The position numbers and the translations under genes are program-made. The notes beneath the pieces are model-generated. The model searched no databases, was not told the DNA's origin, and saw only the letters and a list, made by a program, of their open reading frames with translations. This document shows positions 1 to 12,992 of a stretch of 64,000 nucleotides of DNA, in pieces. The stretch covers positions 1-64,000 of the forward strand of contig JAQGBZ010000192.1 in assembly GCA_034687125.1 (NCBI GenBank). The letters are read 5' to 3'. Positions within the stretch are counted from its first letter, which is position 1, and every line of letters begins with the position of its first letter. This DNA is from Neelides folsomi (lineage: Eukaryota > Arthropoda > Collembola > Neelipleona > Neelidae).

Positions 1-413
1 AACTTTTTCCCGAAATGTTCTTTCTTGGTGAACACCCAATCTCCTGGCACTTTCTCTCCACTCTTCACATAACAAATTGCTCGTTGGCCATTGCAATCTT
101 GTAGGCTGAAGAGAGCTTCATTAATGGTAACCATGAATTCTGCTTTTCTTCCTTCAAGGGGTTTTTGGAGAATTTTTGTAGTACGGCACCTTACTTCAAA
201 ATGTCTTGGGAGAATTTTGTGAACACGGGGCTTCTTTCTCTTTTGTAATTCCATTTTCTTGATTTCTTTACACACAGTTGCAGGGGATATGTTTAGGGAG
301 ATTGCCATTTGCCTTTGAGAAGGAGGATTTTCTCGCAGACAAAAACGACGGATTTTCTGGAGCATTTCACGGGTGACTTTCAGACGAGGTCGTTGGTTGG
401 GTGGAGGTGGCAT
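1..413 (-). mobile_element. Tc1/mariner (IS630)-like transposase, N-terminal part
   Basis: A single uninterrupted reading frame starts at the ATG at 413 and runs off the window at base 1, giving about 137 residues. The N-terminal half is a helix-turn-helix DNA-binding region (RQMAISLNISPATVCKEIKK). It is followed by a basic linker (RKKPRVHKILPRHFEV) and then the start of the DDE catalytic fold (EFMVTINEALFSLQDCNGQR). In the family the position before the E of this strand is the first catalytic aspartate; here it is read as asparagine (TINEA rather than TxDEx). The spacing and the following CYVKSGEKVPGDWVF stretch fit Tc1/mariner relatives with this architecture. The frame being open suggests a fairly young copy, but the N at the catalytic position suggests an inactive enzyme. 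The terminal inverted repeat was not located. Confidence 0.7.
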
Positions 414-779
414 CCCTTTGTTTCTGGCCTCACGTTTTTTACTTTTTTATAAAAATTTATGAACTATTGTTTTTATAATGAAATATAATTGTTTTCGAGT
501 TAAATTCTTACCTTTGCATTTTAGAATATTTCTTATTCCAGACAGAGAAAGCTTAATATTGTCATTAAATAATACATACGAAATAACACGGGGATTTTGG
601 CCCATTTTTGAAAAAGCAATGACCATTCCTTCAATTTTGGGGTCAATTTTACGTCCCATAATAATAAATAATAATGACAATCTATCGAATCTTAATAATA
701 AATGCAAGAATGAAATCCCGCCTAAACCAATCCCGCCCACCCAAGCGCACACGAATAGAGTAAACATTCTCAGTATATG

Positions 780-845
780 CTTTTATACTTCGATGCTTTA
801 GCATTAGATGCTTTTGATTAGATGCTTTTGTTTTAGATGCTCCAT
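780..845. repeat. Short tandem repeat (TTAGATGCTTTTG type)
   Basis: The motif AGATGCTTTTG or a close variant recurs three to four times in direct orientation (GATGCTTTAGCATT, AGATGCTTTTGATT, AGATGCTTTTGTTTT, AGATGCTCC). It is a minor local tandem repeat with no evident function. Confidence 0.6.
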
Positions 846-1327
846 GGCCTTCCCCTCTCACGATGATTAACTCACGCAGACCCTTATTTCGCCCCTTTAA
901 TATTAATGCGAGAATCTCGTTTTTCCTCACCCTTGTCCTTTTTGTAGTGCCTGAAGAGGAAGACATTTGTTTTCCAACATACCACATACATATGGTACAC
1001 ATACAAATACAAATGCATTAAGTAGAAAATAGCTAAATATTGTAAGCATGAGTCGCAGGGTGTGACATGCTGAATCAGACTCTCAGGGCCCCGTTTTATC
1101 TTATGACTGTAAGTCATCGGAGGAGAATTAAACAAGACCAAATTCTCCAACACGCCAGTTGGGATCCGGACATTAAGCTCGCACAGCTTATGCCCAACTC
1201 AGAGATTCGATAAATAAATTGAGTGAGCCACTCGCAATTAAAGTCTAATAGTTCATTGATTGATTAGATATCCGTTTCAGGTGGATCGTTAGGAGCGAAT
1301 CCGGGACGCTATAATCACGAGGGAGCT

Positions 1328-1352
1328 TGGCGGGGGCCGCGAGGTCCCCGCC
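1328..1352. repeat. GC-rich inverted repeat (hairpin)
   Basis: The arms GGCGGGGGCC and GGTCCCCGCC flank a loop of about four bases; one position is mismatched. It stands out strongly against the AT-rich surroundings. It lies just downstream of a stretch (about 1066-1290) containing AATAAA and direct ends that could be the remnant of an LTR, but no partner LTR or internal coding region is visible. Confidence 0.5.
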
Positions 1353-4300
1353 TTGCTACAATAAGTAAAGTAGTTAGTAGTTACCTAAGTAATATTATAC
1401 ACATACCATATTTGTATTTCCCATACATGTACTATGTATTTACTATCGACCTGTACATAAGTTTAGCATTTGTCCACATGTAAAATAAAGAAACAAATTT
1501 TTAATCATAAAAATGGACAATTTGTGTCTTCAAATTTAAATGAATCAAATGACAATATGTCTATTTGTAACTACTATCTAGTAGGTTCATTCATTATTGA
1601 TTATGATAATATCAATTTGAGTATTTTTAATTAATTTAACAATAATTAGTGTTAATAATAATTAACGTTAAAATTCCTTATTTGAAAATGTTTAAATCCT
1701 AATATTGAGGAAATTCTTAGTAAATTTAACATTGTCGAAGAGGGAAATGTCAAAGGATGGAAAATTAATTAATTTGGACAGGTCGAATAAGTAAAGTTGA
1801 TTGAGTGATATGAATTAATATTGGTTGGTCATTGTAGCTAATTACTGGGCATTATGAGTCTAAGACGTAATTACATGAGAATAATGATAATGTTGAGGAA
1901 TTGGATGGTTCTTGGTGGAAGGAGGTTTTAATAATTAAAAGGGCTCTTGTGGGCAAGAGCTCTTGAGCCAGGTGAGTGTGGGTGGAAGTGGGCACAGAGG
2001 AAGGTAATAAGATGAAGAGGAGCTCAGAGAACTCTCAAATGTGTGCAACTCACATTGTTCTCACGGGTAGTAAGTCGGTTGCGATTCCCACGATGTCTTT
2101 TTTATTTTCCGTCCTTGCGATAATTTCTTGACTTCATGGGAACGAGTTTTCATATCGTTCCATATGAATTTATATTCCTTTTATTTCTGATATCAAGATT
2201 GTACAAGTCCCTTTAAAACCCACCAGATTTGAGGAGTTTTCAAAGGCTCATCGGCTCTTACCTTTATAATAAACTCTCATTATCGCTCCACATCTCGACC
2301 TCATCAGATAAAGTTCGAGGAAGTTTCAAAATCCAATGCATATCAATATTGGTGTATTTATGTGGAGGAGTCGGTGAGTTTGTTATTTGACTTCTACAGC
2401 TACTGGATAACCATCTCCCTCTTACACTCAAAATCATCAAACATGCAAATTTGATGAATTATTCTTATGTAATGATTTGAACTTTAGATTCTATTTAACC
2501 GATAAGAGAACCAAAACCCCGTGTTGCAATGCTTGAAACACCCATAAGTTATACACATAGCTAATAACTCCTACACAACAAACCTGTTTACCCAAAACGG
2601 AAATAGATGTCTTTTTAATTATTTGTCCATTTACAAATGCATGTGGAATGGGAGATTTATTCTTTTAATGACTTTCTCAGTTTCGACTCAATGCACATTC
2701 CAAGCTACTTGTTTCCCAACTTAAACAATTAGCATAATAGGCTTATATGATAAATACGTACAACATAACTAACCAAATAATTGTATATATAATTAATATC
2801 TATATATGTATCCCTGTGCACACTTTTAATTACCATTTTAATTTAAATAACATTAGTAAGAATTTCTGTACAAAATCCCAATGCAAATCTGAATACAAAT
2901 CTTGAACCTTACATGATCAGGAAATGCTGATGAGGAAATAACTAAGGATCGTCCTCAATTCCAAATTGTATAATTCAATTTTTATTGAACAAATATATTA
3001 AAAATCTAATTTTTGCCAGCTTGAAGGAATTTAACTGTTCATTTTAATTTATACAAATACACTTTGAACTACCTTTAATTCCTGGGTTTTATTTTATATA
3101 AGGAGGAGAAAGTGTCGCTTTGAGGATGAGAATTAGATTAATATAAATCTATCACCATTTGAGAATTTTGTGTGTTTTAATTTCAGATTTGCCCTCAATC
3201 GTCTGAACTGAATCTGAAACTCTGAATAGAGAAAGGAACAGGGAAATCATAATCATATAACGGAAGTTCTAAAACTACACAAATGTGAGAGGTTCTGAAC
3301 TCACCTTCATTAGATACGCATTAACTCAAATTATAAGAATACGATACGATGTACGATACAATGCAAGTCGGTATATACTGACTTTTACGGCAAGGTATAC
3401 TTATTAGATATTACATATAGGTAGGGAAGAGTAATGAGCAATTTGTACACATTTCTATAATACACATTTTTTGTGTACCAAAAGGTTATTTACGCGTACA
3501 TACAATAACTATTCAACAACTTATTTATTATTATGTTTATTTCTCTTTATGATTCCTAATACATGTTCTTGAGCTATACATAATTTTAACAATACTCTCA
3601 ATTAATACGGGTATATAACTAAAAGTTAATGTCTAAATTGGAGATGATTTCTTTATGTTTATGCACACAGCGACACAATACACGTCAATACTTGTCTACT
3701 TGTACCGTTGTACCTTGTACCATAGTGTCAAATAATACGTGTTTTTTGTACCATATAATTGTACTATATAATTAGGTATATAAATATATTTATATATTAC
3801 ACATACGTAGATCTATGCATGCTACATATGTATTAGAGTATAACTACGCTAACATGTCAATACACTCCTACTTTCAAATAACTCACTGTTTAAAATATTA
3901 AAAAACATAATTGTTATACTATAGATAATTAAAAGTAGTTTTTAAAGGAAAAGCTGGACCTAAAACCTGGGCCAAATCATACACATCTTGGATTCTTGAT
4001 ATAAGTAATATATATATATATATGTATATATGTACTTATAATTTATAATATTACATGTGTATTTGTGAATACATGCATGCCCCTTGAACGGAAGTGAAAA
4101 GAAGTGTGTGATTCTTGAAAGACCGGAAACTTAACAGGTTCTCCGTTCAACCGCAAACTCCTCCTTGACTCTTAAAGTGCTCAGTTGATGTCAAAAGTCT
4201 CACTATCAGGCTCATCATGGAACGATCAACCTTTGGTTTATAATACTCTATTTCCTATAATAATTTAATCCACGAAACCATTATTTTACTAATGTTCAAA

Positions 4301-7300
4301 TATTTTTTACTACAATCTAACTATCATAGTAACTAAAGGCAAGTGTACATGTATCTACTATCTACCAATATATGTAAATAGTGGTATATGTAAATAGAGA
4401 ATGCGATATGGTTATACTGACAATATAATAAACAACATTTTATATTAGTGAACCTGTGAACAATTTGAGTATTTTTTTATTATTAAATTACACCTTATAA
4501 TTGGACTTATTTATTAATATAGGGTCGATGGTTTACTCGAGTTTACTTAAACCTCCAACTACCTTTCTCTTTTCACCTCTCATCGGCATTAAAGTGTGGG
4601 GAGAACAATGGGAAGTTAAAGAGCTCTTGAAGAGGAAGCGAATAATTTAAATCACCCACTACAATCAAATTTCTCTAATGAGGAGACACAGAGTGGAATC
4701 TTTTGTTTTCACTGTTGGAGCTTTTCCCTTTGTCGACAGTCGTCGTTGAGAACGATGAACAGGGATGGAATTCTTCATTTAGTATTCCAGATAACCCCAT
4801 CGATACATTAATGCGATAATGCTTTACATTATATTAAAAGTTGATGTTGGGCAGAGATTGAAGATCCTGGGTGATATAAAAGGAACAATTGGGGAAACGG
4901 CCGGATCTGGATGTGATATGGAAAATGGTTTGCATAAATGTGAATGAATCCATTCGAGTCCCACGTAAACAACGGAATAAATATAATTAGGAATGAGGAG
5001 TAATTGGGGCCTCTGGTGGGTGATGTGTATCTTATACAATATGTATCTTTTATACATATATATATAGATTAAGATCAGGAGTTTTTAATCATAATCTCCT
5101 TGGTAATGTTTTCTCAACCAAGTGGATTAGGAGCCCTAGTGGTACTCTGCGTCGTGAGAAAGTCGAGGAGAATTGAATATGATGTATCATGTTAGTATGG
5201 GGTCGTGGAGGGAGGAGAGAAACCATGTCGTTACGTGCGTATTTAAAGGCACACAAATGTAATGGCTCAACAATGCCTGCACGATACCATTTCAATGTGC
5301 CCACTTGGACGAGTTAAATGAACGAAGGAAATGTTCTCAGGCACCCAAAATCGTTCACTTAATGAAGGAGTTGAACTCCTTTCTTCTCCTCCAATTCCAC
5401 AAAGGACAGCAAGACAAGCAGCTTGAAGACCTCTGGAACCTCGGCGACCATTCTGCACTCACAATGCCCCACACATTCAGACTAACATGCATTAAGTTCA
5501 ATTTACCACTTAAATTCGTCCTCTAATTGACACGTTCTTCATCTCCACTTCCTTTTTAAAAGGTTGGCGATTGTGAGAGACAATGATTGAAGTAGAATTA
5601 TTCAAACCATCACGTCAACAAAGGTCTTTAAAAACGAACGTCCACTTTCTCATTCTAATGATTTCCTCCTGAGTCTTGGCAGTGGCAGACAAAGCCGTGT
5701 GGTTGGACTTCCACTGTGGAACTTTGCAGTGGAACTTCCACTGTGGAAAAAGTGGAAGCCTTCGTCGCCCCGGGAGAAATGAAGGATGATGAGGCGGAAA
5801 CAATTTGAATTTGAATCACAGGTTGATGGAGCAGGTTCATTGAGGAAAAGGGCTCCCCATTACCGAACCTCTCAATGAAATATACAACCTCCGACTTCCG
5901 AAATCGAGAAAAAAGGGTCCGATAAGAAAGGGAGGTTTTTCATCCTTCGCTTTTGTTTCTTCCCTCCGTCTAATTAAGAAAGGAAATAAAAAGGTCGTCT
6001 GGACATTTGTTTTTTACGAGGGCATCCGGTCGTTTCTGTTTTTCCAACCGCCGGAAGATTTCTTCGAAAGGGAGATTTGGAATCAATTAAGCCCCAGATT
6101 CATCTCGCTCCCAAATTCCTCATCTTTCCGGTCCTGAAGCGTGGAAGGAGTCTTATGGGAGATGGATTGCCACCCAAGGTTCGATTACAAGGCTGTTCAG
6201 CCCGCAACAACCGTGAAATCAATTGATGGCTCTTGAAGGCGGAGTCGATCTCTGCCCACTCAACCGATCCCAAATGAGGATTCATTCATTAATGGCCCAA
6301 ACGACTCCCGGACGGTTCACTGAGCATTCGCTTTAATGTGGAGGTCCACGGCCTGAGAAGGCAAATGCTGCCTTATTACCCCTTTTTTGCTCAAGGGAAG
6401 AACAATAGGACCGGAAAGGTTTATTTTTACGTACCTCAACCTGCCCAGAGTGGAGGAACTGCATCCCTGCGTGTACAGTGTACACCCATGAGGTGTGTGG
6501 ATGTGTGAGAACGCGAGAAAGACCAATTTCTTACGTGCCATTTTTGACCCCATGCCGGAGTGTGAGAACTCCTCGACCCGCCCGCATCATTACATCATGG
6601 AACCTGGACAATCAATGAGTAATTCTCACCATAGGGTAAGGAGGCATGGATAATAGGAAGAGATGCGCGTCCCAGGACTCTCGTAAACACCTACTCAGGT
6701 CCGTGCAATCATCATTAGGCGTGAAGCTCATCTCTCAAAGTGTCGCTCTTCCCCTTGCGCCACGCGAGCAAGACTCCTTTGCCATTTTTTAGTTCACAAC
6801 TTCTCGCCGCCTCACCATTGTTTCCCAAGACCAATGACAATTCCTGCCACCGCCTTCTTCGCCCCGGACAATCCCATTCACTACAAACCCATCATTCCTT
6901 ATACATAGCTCACATTGGAAAAAATACAAAATCAGTAAAATTTACCTTAACATTATTAATAATTAAATACTGTAACTAAATGTAAATTTAAAATAAATCT
7001 ACTAACTAAATCTAAATTAAATCAATTAACTAAATCTAAAATAAATCTATAAACTAAATCACATGTATCTATTAACTAAAATCATATACGATACATACAC
7101 TTTGATTTTTTTTATCAAGGATTAGATTTATTTGACTAAATTCAAGAGTGAAATTTCATCAATCCTCAATTTTAATATTATTTTCCAAATTTGCAAACAA
7201 GGAAGAATGTCAATTTGTGGAAATGGTTGAAATTGGAGAGTTTGTAAATATTGGATGTTTTTTGATAAATTGGCCCGGAACGGTAATGAGAGTTCGTTGT

Positions 7301-8373
7301 TTGTGGGAAAGCCGGGTTGGTTGACTCTCAGCCTTGGGTCCCCTTGAGACGTGGGCTGTCGGGGCGAGCGTCTTGGCATCGACCAACTCCTCCTCGTAAG
7401 GGAAACGGAGTCAATGGTTGAGTGGATGGGAACGAGAAAGACTACAATGGGAGGCCAACAGGGTGGTCAGCAGAAGGAGTCAAAGCAACTACCTCACCAC
7501 TCTGCTTTAGTTTTCCACTTACCATAACCACATCAACATCATTTTTAAACCTCCCATCATTCACATCTTTAATTAATTAAACAATTTAACATCAAACCCA
7601 TTCAATAATCCAGCTCACATTCTTACCAATTTTCATAAAGTTGTCCAGAAGAAATTGTCCATGAGAAATTGTCCATTAGAAGTTGTACATAAGAAGAATT
7701 TTTCTAGAAGAAGGATTTTATTAGAAGAGTTTTACTAGAAGGAACAAGTGCTACAAGCGGGAAGTGCTAAAGAGGTGTTAACTCATTTGAAGACAAGTCG
7801 TAATGAAATGGTCAGTACACATGAAATTGAAGTATTTTCATGGATGAAGAAACGATCTGGTTGAGAAGAAGAGCGAAACTTCTGAGACAACAAAACCGAC
7901 CCTCAAAATTGGCGGATGTCCTCGTTTTTCCACCAGAAGAAGTGAAGAGACCTTCCATGACCAACTATTCTTCGGCGGATTCAAAGGAGACACGTACCTA
8001 AATTTGTCCAATTCAGTTCCAGAAGGGTTCATATTATGTAATTAGGGCAGAGGTGGACGTGAAGGAAATCTCCAACCTGTTTCATGCCGAAATTACATAT
8101 ATCCATTTAACAGTTTTTTTAGAGGAACAGTTTCCTTGAAAAAACCCAGTTTCCTTTTATTTTATATTGGGAAGAAAATAAATTCGAGTTGACACGAATG
8201 CACTTTCACGTATTAGTCAATCTCTTGGGATTTTGTGAGACGTTCAAAGGTTGACTTAAAATCATGGAGTAAAAACAAATTGTGTTGGATTATCAAAGAG
8301 AGAACAATTCAGAGCTTTTCTGTTCACGAGTTCCAATTGATTGGGCTTGCTTTAACTTGGATTTAAAATCAGC

Positions 8374-8418
8374 ATGCCAGTGGTGATGGATCCAACAGAA
8401 AGAGCCGCTTCTCCTTGG
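8374..8418 (+). CDS. Candidate first coding exon of Su(H) (tentative)
   Basis: An ATG in acceptable context is followed by 15 codons (MPVVMDPTERAASPW) and then a consensus donor (TGG|GTGAGT), ending in phase 0. The next candidate exon (9942 or 9948) also enters in phase 0, so the reading frame continues. The assignment to Su(H) is inferred only from strand, order and phase; the peptide itself matches nothing I recognise. Confidence 0.35.
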
Positions 8419-8892
8419 GTGAGTTTCTTTTCATGTTTCGTGTTAACAATTAAATATAATCTACGATTAAATATTTTAATTTTAATCAATTTTACAATAT
8501 CAACATTTAATTAATAATTGTTTTAGAAGTTTCAATTCACCAAAGTTCATTTCGGTTAGCTCATATAAAAGTTAGGACATTTCCAAATAAACAGAATTTA
8601 CACCAGGAATTTATGAATGGAATTCTTTAAAAGAGAATTTACATCAAATGGCCCTGTAAAATCATCTCATATACATAATAGTAATTCATAGATAAAAAGT
8701 TAAAAAAGGATGAATGAGAATTTTGAGAAGCAATGTCATTCATTTTCCCTTGGCACACCTCTCCCTCCTGTTTACACAGATATAGGTGAGAAAAGGTTTT
8801 ATTAAGAAGTCATCTCCATACCGAGCATTTGATATATTATGTATTATATTGAGAGATCGACGTCATTCCGGTGTTTAATAGGCTTTGAATGG

Positions 8893-9413
8893 TCACAGCA
8901 GGGAATTGAAGACAGTGGGTGGCTGAAGCATGCCTGGACCAAGGATTATAAAATCTCTCCCTTTTGTGCAGAATAGATTATAAAATGCGAATGTGTGGTC
9001 CAGATCATCTCCATCCAAGATTCTCTCTCGGTTCTTGTAATGTTCCACACTTCCAGGTCTCATTTCCCCCCTTGGACCGATTAGGGAATCTATGACGAGG
9101 TCGGTCAAAGGCAGGATAGGAATCCGAAGGAAACATTTCCCTTTCCCACGATCCAAACTCGGACTTCCTCCAGAGTCCTTAACATGGTGGATGTGTAGGG
9201 ATGGCCCACACCGTCGCCGAATTGAAGAGTGAGCGAATCAATTCCCACGAAGGAATCTCTCCAAGTACGCCAGAAGTCGGAGTTCATATCACGATCCGCC
9301 TCGGTCTCACTGACACAACTCTTTGCGGTTTCCCACTCTATGATGATGGAACAGATTAACCAGATGAGATTCCACCACACAGACGACATTTCCTTTCCCC
9401 AAATCTCAATCAA
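8893..9413 (-). other. Unassigned antisense open frames in a GC-richer island
   Basis: Two overlapping minus-strand frames of 102 and 87 residues occupy this island: 9105-9413, with stretches such as FWRTWRDSFVGIDSLTL, and 8893-9156, with LIGPRGEMRPGSVEHYKNRE and FYNLFCTKGRDFIILGPGML. They could be one protein broken by a frameshift or joined by a small intron. The composition looks coding-like, being far less AT-rich than the flanks. No family was recognised. If the Su(H) 5' exon chain is right, the island sits inside its intron 8419-9941 on the opposite strand. Confidence 0.25.
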
Positions 9414-9941
9414 TGATCATTCAATTCCCAGTCAGATGAAGTCATATTACCTGGAAATAAATCCTTTTCACAATTACCAAACTTCTCACTCAACACCATG
9501 CATCATAATCATCTAATATTAAAAAGTATTGCAACTATTTAGTTACGCTTCCTTTCCACTTCTAACAAATATTCTAATACTTTATATCATTATACTATAT
9601 AAATATAAATACTACTATGTAGTACAATAATATAACCATATTTAAGGAACATTTGATGATTTTATTACTGGATTCAATTAAAATTAATAAGGGAACAATT
9701 AATTCATAAATAGGTATGACATAAATACAAATATCTAGATGTATGTGTAGGATGTTCATGGCTGTATTGTATTACATAATGGGTAGGGAGCATCCAGGGA
9801 CCGTTTTTTGGTGTATTAATGGGAGGATGAGAAAAATGATGAGGCCTTTTGAAGGTCTGAAGTGGAAGTGATTCCAACCAGTGAACTCACCTTGTGTCTT
9901 CCAAGTCATAAAGGGATTAATGGAAAAAACGTTTTTTGAAG

Positions 9942-10127
9942 GGCCAGTATCATTTTGGGTTGGGGAGCTCATACGAAGGGGGAGAGCCTTCCGGTCCCAA
10001 CAATGCAACACCTGCAGACAGCTGGGACACAACGTCGCTTCAAGATCATCAATTAACCCCCTTTACTACGAGCCCCACTGAACCTCCGAGTACTCCTGGA
10101 AGTGTAAACCAATATTATCTCCACCAG
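9942..10127 (+). CDS. Candidate 5' coding exon of Su(H) (tentative)
   Basis: A pyrimidine-rich stretch and AG (TTTTTTGAAG, or six bases later GGCCAG) give a phase-0 entry, and the exon ends in CACCAG|GTAACA, also phase 0. The 60-62 residues are low-complexity: a short YHFGLGSSYEGGEPSG start followed by a Pro/Ser/Thr-rich stretch ending SVNQYYLHQ. Such disordered segments are usual for the region upstream of the Su(H) DNA-binding core; Drosophila Su(H) has a Q/H/P-rich N-terminus. The link to Su(H) rests on phase continuity with 8374-8418 and 10743-10995, not on sequence homology. Confidence 0.35.
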
Positions 10128-10742
10128 GTAACAACTATCTTTATTTACTATACCTTTTTTAATACACCAAATGCTCTTTTCCATGACCAATTAAATTGAC
10201 CTCTTTTTCAACCCACTAAATATATCCAATTAATTCAATTAATTCTATCAATTAAATTAATTCAATTACGATATAATTTATTCAGATTTATATTAAATAA
10301 ACATTATTTACAAACACCATGTATGATTAACATATGTGTAAATACTACATATTTTACACAAGTTTTATTGATTTAAATCTTTGATACAATTTGACTATAA
10401 TTTGAAAAAATTATTAAATTTACATTTACCGCATGAATTTATGAAATATTCAATTGTTACATATATACCTTATATTCTTGTATATGAATATATTATGTGT
10501 ATGAATAAATGCTATTCTATTATGAACTACTAAATTTATTATTGATGAGAGGAGGAGCAAAGAGATTGCCCATGATGAAAGAGTTCATAAATAACACATG
10601 TTGTTTTCGACCTTTGTTAGATAATGAAGTGTGACTGGATTTGATATATTAACACTAAAGAGGTCCAGGTTGGGGAGAAAGCGTATTATTTAGGGCGTTT
10701 TGACGTGGTGAATTGGTAAAGTGATCGGATCTTTCATTACAG

Positions 10743-10995
10743 AGCGAGATGTGCGTGCAGGGGGAACAGCAGGGGAATCCACAGAATTGTGGTCCAACTC
10801 ACATTCAGGGAATGAGTCTCAATGGACACGTCGACTTTGGGTCCGTCACTTCACCCGGCATTTCACCCAACGGATTGGTTTCGAGTCCAATCCCTGTCGA
10901 CCTCTCAAATCCAAGACATCAAGGCGTTCTCGACGATCGACGGCATCATTTCAAACACACCTTACAGCCAATTGGAACAATTTTACACAATTTAG
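10743..10995 (+). CDS. Candidate 5' coding exon of Su(H) (tentative)
   Basis: The exon begins after TTCATTACAG in phase 0 and is open for 84 codons plus one base, ending TTTAG|GTAAAT in phase 1. The residues are Gly/Pro/Ser/Gln/Asn-rich (for example SEMCVQGEQQGNPQNCG and GSVTSPGISPNGLVSSPIP) and then more basic (LDDRRHHFKHTLQPIG). The exit phase matches the phase-1 entry of the exon at 17025, so it could splice directly to the Su(H) core, making an Asp codon across the junction. Homology is not evident, so the call is an inference from splice signals and frame. Confidence 0.35.
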
Positions 10996-12751
10996 GTAAA
11001 TCATTTCCCTTTACTTACATTTATCTTCTACCATCATTGCATTTATTCTCTTATTATTATCACTGCATTTACATACTTACAATTAGCTACTGATATTACC
11101 AAAAGAGAGAGATTTATAAGACCCTTGTACAAGTACATAATAATATATTGTATTTATGTATAAGAGAAAGATATTGTTAGAAAATAATTAAGATTGCTAA
11201 ATTTTCCTAATATTAACCAACTAAGGTTTTTTTATCTGGTTGATGAAAAGGTTGAAGAAAACTTGGTCCATGTGAGTGATGGTTCATTGGAAGGGGTGAG
11301 AAGAAAAAAGTGGGAGAGAAAGTAAGTTTCACTCCAGAGATGAAGAAGAGTAAATTGATAGGAATCTAATGGGTAAATAATTAGGTGCGGCAAGTGTTGT
11401 GAGGGTCACCGAGACGTTGGTAATGGTTCGAGCTTTTCCCCTTCCCTTCATGAGGGCTGGAGGGGGAGTGTGGGAAAATACCCGTGTAGGACAGGTGTTG
11501 CTCATAATTAAGAGGACTGTAAACAGGGGAATGATTGACTCTCTCTCTCCGCGCCCCTTGAAAACTAGGGCTACTCCCTCACCCCAAAGTTCATTATCAC
11601 CCGGGTCCATTGGATGTGGGCTGAGTGGGCCGATGAGTGCGAAGGTTCATTGAGATCTGCACCTGTGACATTATTGGCAAAACATTCGATTGCCCCTCAG
11701 TCCCTCGGTCGATGGAGCAGCTGATGATGTTTCATCCGCCCTTCTTTAATCTCTTTTTTAACGCGGAAATCCGTAGGGCCGGGGGGAAGACCCCACACGA
11801 TGGCCAACACTTGAGGACACAAGGACGCCCCCCTTTAATCCTCTTCCTCTTAATCCTTTTTTCAATTAAATACTCAGGCGGCTCACACTGAATAAATCTC
11901 TTTTTTCATATTTTAACTCCCCACTTCAATTGGAGATTTAACCAAACCTCAGTCACGTGCTTCAAAATAACTCATCCTGCTTTCACCCTTTTATTTTAAT
12001 CTTTCCTTTCATCTCATAACACTCGGAATATCTGATGACTTAATAGAGATATCCTTCCACAAATAATATCTACATAAATGTATCCTATATCTGTAGATAA
12101 TATAAACCAAAGTATCTCCTAGTGTATACCTGTATATTACATTGATATGTTATTGTATGGCACATGAATTGATTAATATCAATTTTAATATTTTCTTATA
12201 AAAGAAACTTTTAACGATATGTTCCTTTAATTTAGTTTTAATTTTAAATGAATGGCTAATTAATAGCGTAGAGATTTGAGTAAAGGAGGGAGTTCCACTT
12301 TGTGCGCATATCGTCTCATCCGGGTATCCTCCCTCGCAGCGAGTTTCGGGTCCTCCCAATGACATGAGTGCGGACACGCAGTTGTGTTCCTATCCGTTCC
12401 ACTGCCCCCTTCACCTGCCACAATACACGTGAAAGCAACAGTAGCTTTCCAAGCCCTCCAGTCCTCCCTTTCCTCTCTCCCCATCAACATCAAACGCCCT
12501 TCTCACCCCTTCGAGTCAGTGTCGAGAAGATCAAGGATCTTTTTAGACATCGAGCAGAATAATAACATCATTGGTAGTGGGCCCCTTTACATGTATTGCC
12601 AGTCCTTTGAACCAAATTGGAAATTTCTTGGATACATCATTCTGACTCAATATGGGGATCTTTTACCCGGAAGGGGCGAGATGAGTGTGTGGCAAAAAAC
12701 CCTTTTCCTTCCGAATATCGGGGAGGAAAAAATTATTCCAAGTGTGGCAGC
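10996..12751. other. Interval without an assignable gene
   Basis: Bases 11000-11250 and 11890-12250 are AT-rich. Bases 11330-11890 and 12270-12750 are GC-richer, with short open frames on both strands (for example minus 11329-11610, 93 codons). None shows a domain. A phase-1 acceptor at 12543-12546 (TTTTTAG) opens a frame of about 70 codons that could be a further exon, but no good donor follows it. Confidence 0.35.
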
Positions 12752-12992
12752 ATGAACTTTATGTCTCTTGGATCATCCCATGGTCAATTTCCGCACAGTT
12801 TCCAGCCGAGGATCCCTCCTCTCCCCCCCACACTTGGCCTCTCGTCGTCAACCCCAATTCATCCGCGGCCCCTGACCGCCTCTGACATTTGTTTCGAGGA
12901 TTTCCCCATTTTCCTCGACCCGACGTCTCCCTACCATTTCACCCCTTCCTTCACTCACCGGCATCATCTCTCCTTCGGTCAAAAGGGTCCAG
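12752..12992 (+). CDS. Candidate alternative first exon of Su(H) (tentative)
   Basis: An in-frame ATG (MNFMSLGSSHGQ) opens 80 codons rich in Pro, His, Ser and Phe, ending at GTCCAG|GTGAAA in phase 1. This matches the phase-1 entry of the next exon at 17025, making an Asp codon across the splice. No acceptor upstream is in phase with the exon at 10743-10995, so this is best read as an alternative first coding exon with its own promoter rather than a link in the same chain. The His/Pro-rich composition resembles the start of the 17025 exon. No database family was recognised. Confidence 0.4.

Larger units (their letters stand above)
414..8373. other. Gene-poor AT-rich region with GC-richer islands
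   Basis: No conserved protein is recognisable on either strand. Bases 1400-4700 are almost pure AT-rich DNA with short microsatellites (a TA run near 4009-4030). Bases 5100-6600 and 7300-7500 are GC-richer and hold short open frames on both strands, none with a recognisable domain. A G/C-rich inverted repeat lies at 1328-1352. An unrecognised 5' exon or a regulatory element could be hidden in the GC-richer islands. Confidence 0.5.

Noticed and set aside
1066-1290. Possible solo LTR (TGTGACATG start, internal AATAAA)
   Set aside because: No second LTR, no clear CA-3' end, no duplication and no retrotransposon coding sequence nearby; the resemblance is too weak to annotate.
2030-2100. Possible tRNA (GGTTGCGATTCCC resembles a B box)
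   Set aside because: There is an extra base in the B box, and no A box or cloverleaf can be folded.
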